DNA of 64,000 bases from Adlercreutzia hattorii (GTDB lineage: Bacteria > Actinomycetota > Coriobacteriia > Coriobacteriales > Eggerthellaceae), in the NCBI RefSeq assembly GCF_011405655.1, contig NZ_AP022829.1, forward strand, positions 1,411,001 to 1,475,000, given 5' to 3'. The notes under the pieces were generated by a model. It was not told the DNA's origin, ran no database searches, and saw only the letters and a program-made list of their open reading frames with translations. A program made the translations under genes and the position numbers. Below are positions 58,902-64,000 of the stretch, one piece after another. Each line of letters begins with the position of its first letter. Positions within the stretch are counted from its first letter, which is position 1.

Positions 58902-60125
58902 CTAAAGGTCGGCGCAGTAACCGCGGGTTTGGATGCGGCGGTCGCTTTCCGGGAACAGGTGGCGGTAGATGGCCATGAAGTAGCTGTCAGTCATGGATGC
59001 CATGTAGTCCACCACGATCTGGTCCGGCTCGCCGGCCAGATATTCCGCAGGCACGATGGACCGCGACGCCGCGGCGAGGCGCCGCACATGGTGCTGGAAA
59101 ATGGGACTTTCCCGGCGCTCTTCCAAAAGGTCGGCCAGAAGCCGCGCGTACATCTCCTCGAACATCTCCTCCACGAGGTTCTCGGTGTCGTCCACCATGC
59201 CCTCTTTCAAGTAGATGACCTCGTAGTTCTGCTTCTTCGCCAGCTTCAGGTCGCGGAAGACCTCCTCGCTCATGGCAATCTCCGGCTTGCCGTAGGAGTT
59301 GTTCACGATGTCCACGGTGAGGTTGTTGATGATCTTCGCGTTGGTCACGCCGATCGCCTCGGAATCGAAGGGGGAAAGCGAATCGATGACCCCCATGGCC
59401 AGCGCGTCCTGGCGATCCTTGCCGATGTAGGCGATCATGTCGGCCACGCGCACCACGCAGCCCTCCAGCGTGGAAGGGCGCAGGGTCTTGATGGTGGACT
59501 CGTCGGCCGTGCAGGCCTCCACCAAGTTGTCCAGCTGCTCGAACGTGGCCGTCTCTCCCAGGCGCAGCACCTGCTGGGCGAACTCGCCGTTGTGGCAGAG
59601 CACACCGTCGAGCGTCTGCAGCGAGATGTTGCGGCGGTACAGGTTGTCGAGCACCCGCACCGAGTGCACGTTGTGGTTGAAGGTGCGCCCGGTGCGCGCG
59701 TGGTAGCAGGCCGACAGAAAGCGCTCGCCGGCGTGGCCGAAGGGCGTGTGGCCCGTGTCGTGGCCCAGCGCGATGGCCTCGATGAGGTCGCAGTTCAGCC
59801 CGAGCAGGCTCCCGATGCCCCGGGCCACGCGGCTCACCAGCTGCACGTGCAGGCCGCGCCGCGAGATCTCGTCGTTCTCGGCGAAGGAGAACACCTGGGT
59901 CTTGTCGGCATAGCGGTTGTAGGCGGGCAGGTTCAAGATCTTCTCGATGTCGCGCACGAAGGCCGGGCGCGTGAGCGTGGCCCGGTCGTGGGCGAAGTCC
60001 TCGCGGCGCACCACGGCGTTGTCGTCGGTGCGGTAGGGGCTCGTTCGCCCGGCGGCCCGATCAGCCCGGATGGCCTCTTCCACGTCGGGATCGAGGGTAA
60101 GGTAGGGGACGTTGTTCTCTGCCAT
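58902..60125 (-). CDS. dgt: dGTPase-like HD-domain triphosphohydrolase
   Basis: 407 residues from the ATG at 60125; the longer open frame reaching 61865 is antisense to dnaG and not real. HD-domain features: Arg-Thr-Pro-like Ser-Pro-Tyr-Arg-Thr-Asp-Asp near residue 30, then Lys-Thr-Gln-Val, and His-Asp-Thr-Gly-His-Thr-Pro-Phe-Gly-His-Ala-Gly-Glu (about 120-132). A later Asp in Val-Ala-Asp-Met-Ile-Ala-Tyr completes the metal site. It hydrolyses dNTPs to nucleoside and triphosphate, helping control the dNTP pool. It is divergent from dnaG, a frequent arrangement. Confidence 0.92.
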   Translation of the reverse strand: MAENNVPYLTLDPDVEEAIRADRAAGRTSPYRTDDNAVVRREDFAHDRATLTRPAFVRDIEKILNLPAYNRYADKTQVFSFAENDEISRRGLHVQLVSRVARGIGSLLGLNCDLIEAIALGHDTGHTPFGHAGERFLSACYHARTGRTFNHNVHSVRVLDNLYRRNISLQTLDGVLCHNGEFAQQVLRLGETATFEQLDNLVEACTADESTIKTLRPSTLEGCVVRVADMIAYIGKDRQDALAMGVIDSLSPFDSEAIGVTNAKIINNLTVDIVNNSYGKPEIAMSEEVFRDLKLAKKQNYEVIYLKEGMVDDTENLVEEMFEEMYARLLADLLEERRESPIFQHHVRRLAAASRSIVPAEYLAGEPDQIVVDYMASMTDSYFMAIYRHLFPESDRRIQTRGYCADL

Positions 60126-60239
60126 GGCTCGCTCGCTTTCGCTGGTCGTTAGTTTTGCCGCTATTGTAGCTTGAGGAACATCTGTTTGCGAACGAGGTGC
60201 TATACTTTCCAGAAAACGACGAAGAGAAAGCGGGGGCGC

Positions 60240-62105
60240 GTGGCCGGCATCAGCGACGAGGATATCCAGAAAGTTCGCGACGCGAGCGATCTCGTGGCGG
60301 TCATCGGCGAGCGCACCCCCGTCAAGCAGAAGGGCCGCGACTTCTGGTGCTGCTGCCCGCTGCATCAGGAGAAGACCCCCTCGTTCAAGATCGACCCCGC
60401 CACCCAGCTGTGGCACTGCTTCGGCTGCGGGGAAGGGGGCGACGTCTTCTCGTTCATCATGAAGACCGAGGACTTCAACTTTCCCGAGGCCGTGCGCTAT
60501 CTGGCCGACCGCGCCCACATCGACATCGCGGAGGACGCGCGGGGCGGGGGCGTGTCGCGCTCGGTGAAGAGCCGCATGAAGGAGATCTGCGCGCGCACGG
60601 CCGAGTTCTACCACACCCAGCTCATGCGCGGCCGCGGCGAGGGGCCCGACGCGGCGCGGAAGTATTTGGCCTCCCGCGGCTTCGGCGGCGAGGTGCCGAA
60701 GAAGTGGATGCTCGGCTACGCCCCGGGACGCGGCGCGCTCGTGCGGCACCTGTCGGCCTTGGGCTTCAAACCCGATGAGATGATCCGCGCCAACGTGGCC
60801 CTCGATGGGCGCGGGGGCCCGGTGCGCGACCGCTTCTACGAGCGCGTGATGTTCCCCATCTTCGACGCCCAGGGCGACTGCGTGGCCTTCGGGGGCCGCG
60901 TCATCGGCACCGGCGAGCCGAAGTACCTGAACTCCCAGGAAACGCCGCTGTTCCACAAGTCCCAGGTGCTCTACGGGCTTAATCAGGCGAAGGCTCGCAT
61001 GGCCTCCACCGGCTGCGCCATCGTGGTGGAGGGCTACACCGACGTCATCGCGCTGCACGAGGCCGGGGTCACCAACGTGGTGGCCACCCTGGGCACGGCG
61101 CTCACCATGCGGCACATCCGGGTGCTCGCCAAGCACGCGCCCAAGAAGATCGTCTACCTGTTCGACGGCGACGCGGCGGGCCAGAAGGCGGCCGATCGCG
61201 CCCTGGCCTTCATCGGCGAGAGCATCTCCGACAAGAACCGCAACTCCGTGGAGCTTCTGGCCGTCACCCTGCCGAACAACCAGGATCCGGCCGAGTTCGT
61301 GCAAGCGGAAGGCGCGGAAGCCCTGGAGAAGGTGGTGGAAGGGGCGCTGCCGCTCATCGAGTTCGGCCTCGAGCGGCGCCTCGACAGCTTCAACTTGGAC
61401 ACGGCGCCCGGCCGCGATCGCGCGCTGGACGCGTGCCTGGCGGTGCTCGCCCCCATCAAGGACACGCTGGTGGCGAAGGACTACGCCGTGCGCACCTGGT
61501 CGCGCCTGCGGGCCCATGGCCGTCTCGGCATCGAGGAGGCCGACGTGCTGGAGCGCCTGGCGGCCCTGGAGGTGCCCCGCAGCGCCGGCGAGGAGGAGGC
61601 CGCCCCCGAAGCTTCCATGTCCCAGCCCGCGCGCCGCGCGCTTTCCCAGGCCGAGCGCAACCGCCTGCGCTTCGAGCGAGAGTTTCTGGCCCTGGCCTGC
61701 CAGCACCCGCTCGTGGGGCTCGCCCATGCCGACGCGCTCGCCCAGGTGCAGTGGCACGAGGAGGTGCACCGGCTTCTCGCCGAGAGCGTGCTGGCGACCC
61801 TCTCCGAGAACCCGGGCGCCACACCGGCCGACATCGTCACGAAGGCGACGCTCGCCACGCCCCATGCTGCCCGCGTGCTCACCGCCGGGTCGTCCTATCC
61901 GTCGAGCACCCCGGAGGCCATCGGCGCCTACTTGGCCGAGGAGCTGGCCTTAGGCGATGCCGAGGAGGCCATAGGCGCGCTGACGGCCCAGATGAACGCC
62001 GGGGCCGACGCCGAGGAGGCCGAGCTTCTGCACGCCGCCGTCACCACCCTTCAGATGGACGTGGCCGCCCGCCGCGTCGCCCACCGAGCGCTGCCCGCCA
62101 GCTAG
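60240..62105 (+). CDS. dnaG: DNA primase
   Basis: 621 residues from the GTG at 60240, chosen because the family begins with this Ile-x-x-Glu-Asp-Ile helix; AAAGCGGGGG lies upstream. The CHC2 zinc finger has Cys39, His42, Cys60 and Cys63. The TOPRIM core has Val-Val-Glu-Gly-Tyr-Thr-Asp-Val and Leu-Phe-Asp-Gly-Asp-Ala-Ala-Gly near residues 260-330. The C-terminal helicase-binding domain (about 470-621) is Ala-rich and divergent. It makes RNA primers for replication. Confidence 0.95.
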   Translation: MAGISDEDIQKVRDASDLVAVIGERTPVKQKGRDFWCCCPLHQEKTPSFKIDPATQLWHCFGCGEGGDVFSFIMKTEDFNFPEAVRYLADRAHIDIAEDARGGGVSRSVKSRMKEICARTAEFYHTQLMRGRGEGPDAARKYLASRGFGGEVPKKWMLGYAPGRGALVRHLSALGFKPDEMIRANVALDGRGGPVRDRFYERVMFPIFDAQGDCVAFGGRVIGTGEPKYLNSQETPLFHKSQVLYGLNQAKARMASTGCAIVVEGYTDVIALHEAGVTNVVATLGTALTMRHIRVLAKHAPKKIVYLFDGDAAGQKAADRALAFIGESISDKNRNSVELLAVTLPNNQDPAEFVQAEGAEALEKVVEGALPLIEFGLERRLDSFNLDTAPGRDRALDACLAVLAPIKDTLVAKDYAVRTWSRLRAHGRLGIEEADVLERLAALEVPRSAGEEEAAPEASMSQPARRALSQAERNRLRFEREFLALACQHPLVGLAHADALAQVQWHEEVHRLLAESVLATLSENPGATPADIVTKATLATPHAARVLTAGSSYPSSTPEAIGAYLAEELALGDAEEAIGALTAQMNAGADAEEAELLHAAVTTLQMDVAARRVAHRALPAS

Positions 62106-62267
62106 GGCACCCGCCGCCGTCCGTCCGTAGATTTCGCGGGTCATCTGGACAGGAGGGGCCTCGCGCTTCACAATGTCCCAAGCAACTGATACGATCCCAG
62201 GCCCCCTCAGAGCTGCCCGGGGTTGCCGCAGCGCATTGACACTTCACTATACAGAGTAAGGAATACC

Positions 62268-62810
62268 GTGCTTCCCATTGTTATTTCCCCCGACCCCATT
62301 CTCGCCACGGTCTGCGAGCCGTGCGAGCCCGGCGACAAGTCGCTTAAGCGCCTCTCCAAGCAGATGGCCCACGCCATGTACAAGAACTACGGTTGCGGCA
62401 TCGCTGCCCCTCAGGTGGGCGTCACCAAGCGCCTCGTCGTCATCGACGTCGACTGGGACGGCGAGAAGGGCGAGAAGAACCCCATCGTGCTCGTGAACCC
62501 CGAGATCGTGGAGCTGGCCGGCGAGCCGGAGGAGGGCGGCGAGGGCTGCCTTTCGTGCCCCGGCGTCACGGTGCCGGTGAAGCGCCAGCCCTGGGCGCGC
62601 GTGCAGTACTACGACCTGGACGGCGAGTTGTGGGAGATCGAGGGCGACGGCCTGCTCGGCCGCTGCCTGCAGCACGAGATCGACCACTTGAACGGCAAAA
62701 CGCTCTTCGAGAGCTGCGATCCGGTGACCCGCATCGAGGCCCTGCGCGCCTACGAGGAGGCCAAGGCCAACGGGGCGCGTCCCGGCGACACCGATATCGA
62801 GGTGAAGTAG
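62268..62810 (+). CDS. def: Peptide deformylase
   Basis: 180 residues from the GTG at 62268, which follows GTAAGGA. All three motifs are visible: Gly-Cys-Gly-Ile-Ala-Ala-Pro-Gln (42-49), Glu-Gly-Cys94-Leu-Ser, and Gln-His136-Glu137-Ile-Asp-His140. These bind the metal and catalyse removal of the N-formyl group from new proteins. The fmt gene begins one base after its stop, as usual. Confidence 0.95.
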   Translation: MLPIVISPDPILATVCEPCEPGDKSLKRLSKQMAHAMYKNYGCGIAAPQVGVTKRLVVIDVDWDGEKGEKNPIVLVNPEIVELAGEPEEGGEGCLSCPGVTVPVKRQPWARVQYYDLDGELWEIEGDGLLGRCLQHEIDHLNGKTLFESCDPVTRIEALRAYEEAKANGARPGDTDIEVK

Positions 62811-62811
62811 C

Positions 62812-63750
62812 GTGCGCGTCGTCTTCATGGGAACGCCTCGCTTCGCGGCGGAAATTCTGGACGAGTTGGCGGAGTTCCACGAGATCGCGGCTGTCTACAC
62901 GCGTCCCGATGCGGTGCGCGGCCGGGGGAAGGCGCTCGCGCCCTCCCCGGTGAAGGAGGTGGCCGAGCGGCGAGGATTTCCCGTGCGCACGCCGCGCACG
63001 CTGCGCGACGCCGAGGTGCTCTCGGAACTCGCCGCGTTCGCGCCCGATGTCATCTGCGTGGCGGCCTATGGGGCGATTCTCCCTAAGGACGTGCTCGACC
63101 TGCCGCCCTTCGGCTGCCTGAACGTGCACGGGTCCCTGCTTCCGCGCTGGCGCGGGGCGGCCCCCATCGAGCGGGCCATCCTCGCCGGCGACGAGGAGAT
63201 CGGCGTGTGCATCATGGCCATGGAGGAGGGGCTCGACACCGGCGACTACTGCGTGTGCCGCTCGCTGCCCGCAGGTTCGCGCACAGCCGCCGAGCTCACC
63301 GAGGAGCTGGCAGCTCTGGGCGCCAGCGCGCTGCTCACGGCGCTGGCCCAGGCCGAGGGCGGCAATCTACGCTGGGTGGCCCAGGACGAGGCGCTGGTCA
63401 CCTACGCCGAGAAGATCGCCAAAGGCGAACTGAACCTCGATCCTGCCGAGAGCGCCGTTGCGAACGATCGCCGCGTGCGCGCCTCGGGCGGCGCCCATCC
63501 CGCCCGAACCGTCATTGCTGGCCGGCCGCTGACGGTGCTGGCGGCCCGCGTGGCCGGCGATGCTCCCGCCGACCGCCTGGGCTCTGGAGCGGCGGCCCTT
63601 ATCGCGAACCGACTGCTTCTCGGCTGCGCCGAGGGGGTCTTGGAAGTAACCGAAGTAAAACCGGACGGCAAGCGCGCCATGGACGCGAGCTCGTTTGCCG
63701 CCGGCGTCCCCGCGCTGCGGGGCGAGGAAGGAACATGGTCCCGTGCATAA
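62812..63750 (+). CDS. fmt: Methionyl-tRNA formyltransferase
   Basis: 312 residues from a GTG just after def. The N-terminal Met-Gly-Thr-Pro-Arg-Phe-Ala, Asn-Val-His-Gly-Ser-Leu-Leu-Pro-x-Trp-Arg-Gly-Ala-Ala-Pro (about 103-117) and Gly-Leu-Asp-Thr-Gly-Asp motifs contain the catalytic Asn, His and Asp. The C-terminal tRNA-binding barrel is shorter than average. The family's Thr-Gly-Val-Thr loop reads Ile-Gly-Val-Cys here. It formylates initiator Met-tRNA. The next gene overlaps by 8 bp. Confidence 0.94.
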   Translation: MRVVFMGTPRFAAEILDELAEFHEIAAVYTRPDAVRGRGKALAPSPVKEVAERRGFPVRTPRTLRDAEVLSELAAFAPDVICVAAYGAILPKDVLDLPPFGCLNVHGSLLPRWRGAAPIERAILAGDEEIGVCIMAMEEGLDTGDYCVCRSLPAGSRTAAELTEELAALGASALLTALAQAEGGNLRWVAQDEALVTYAEKIAKGELNLDPAESAVANDRRVRASGGAHPARTVIAGRPLTVLAARVAGDAPADRLGSGAAALIANRLLLGCAEGVLEVTEVKPDGKRAMDASSFAAGVPALRGEEGTWSRA

Positions 63751-64000
63751 CGATCATCGATCCCACAACCAGAGACGATCCTACGACCGAGCGAGCCAGG
63801 GCGATCGCAACGCCCAGGGCGGCGCGCGGCAGAACCGCGGGCCGCGCCCCGGCGGCAAGTCCGGCGACTTCCGCAAGGGAGGCAAGCCCGGCGGGTTCCG
63901 CAAGGACAGCAAGCCGGGTGGCTACCGCAAGGATGACCGGGGGCCTCGTGACGGGAAGCCGAGCGACTTCCGCAAAGGGGGCAAGCCCGGCGGGTTCCGC
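63743..64000 (+). CDS. rsmB: Probable RsmB (16S rRNA m5C methyltransferase), N-terminal repetitive extension, cut by window end
   Basis: A GTG at 63743 follows GGAAGGA and overlaps the fmt stop. The 86 codons present encode only a basic, Gly/Lys/Arg-rich tail with repeats of Lys-Pro-Gly-Gly-Phe-Arg-Lys and Asp-Phe-Arg-Lys-Gly-Gly. Such RGG-like regions bind RNA. In this group fmt is usually followed by rsmB/sun, so the rest is probably the methyltransferase domain; this is inferred from position only. A second frame, from the ATG at 63735, is also open but gives an Ala/Thr/Arg-rich sequence with no family character. Confidence 0.5.
   Translation, partial: MHNDHRSHNQRRSYDRASQGDRNAQGGARQNRGPRPGGKSGDFRKGGKPGGFRKDSKPGGYRKDDRGPRDGKPSDFRKGGKPGGFR

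Noticed and set aside
60126-61865. N-terminal 580 codons of the open frame containing dgt
   Set aside because: They are antisense to dnaG and have no family character. The dGTPase similarity begins at the ATG at 60125.
63735-64000. Alternative frame from ATG 63735
   Set aside because: The product would be Ala/Thr/Arg-rich without pattern, while the GTG frame at 63743 gives clear basic repeats and a proper ribosome-site distance.

Overview
The window is high-GC bacterial DNA. Gene content points to an anaerobic actinomycete of class Coriobacteriia, probably family Eggerthellaceae. The pointers are a Tat-exported DmsA/DmsB-type molybdoenzyme, a LuxR regulator carrying a large multi-spanning membrane domain, and many GTG/TTG starts. 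This placement is inference from gene style; no rRNA is present to confirm it.

Left part (1-8.4 kb). A cut-off membrane Ser/Thr kinase overlaps an FHA-domain gene. A visibly AT-richer accessory block follows (about 2.0-7.5 kb): a zinc-ribbon/helical-repeat membrane protein, a small membrane protein, a 0.77-kb gene-poor gap with palindromes, a leucine-rich-repeat/coiled-coil protein broken by a frameshift in an A6 run, and a two-TM protein. A DUF3990/DUF3791-like pair (7.5-8.4 kb) closes the block.

8.6-20.2 kb. A DmsA/DmsB-like oxidoreductase pair without a membrane-anchor gene is followed by a two-component system whose sensor has a c-type haem motif. Then come rpoD, rlmKL with a degraded RlmL half, tRNA-Asn, tRNA-Leu and sstT.

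20.3-29.3 kb is transport and accessory metabolism: two paralogous 14-TM MFS carriers, a PRD-like regulator, an amidohydrolase, and a tandem pair of unknown 4-TM proteins. A perfect 18-bp palindrome lies between the divergent units.

29.5-47 kb is core housekeeping: tig-clpP-clpX-valS, a zinc-ribbon protein, thrS, yhdT-panF, trxB/trxA, a CPA2 antiporter, and prfA-prmC-purine nucleoside phosphorylase.

47-55.3 kb. A gamma-carbonic-anhydrase-like protein and a C39-like protein lacking its catalytic Cys precede the ilvD-ilvB-ilvN-ilvC operon. That operon sits behind a T-box-like leader ending in an intrinsic terminator. A lone tatA follows.

55.5-64 kb. A membrane LuxR regulator and rnhA are followed by a 1.3-kb scrapyard: a second rnhA 3' end, a 26-residue hydrophobic toxin-like peptide, a GHKL kinase remnant and a flavoprotein remnant. 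Then come dgt, dnaG, def, fmt and the start of a probable rsmB with a repetitive basic N-terminus.

Two intergenic repeat families, each with two copies, were found by eye. One is about 190 bp with long inverted ends (16.0 and 47.1 kb). The other is about 90 bp with a hairpin showing compensatory changes (31.1 and 41.9 kb).
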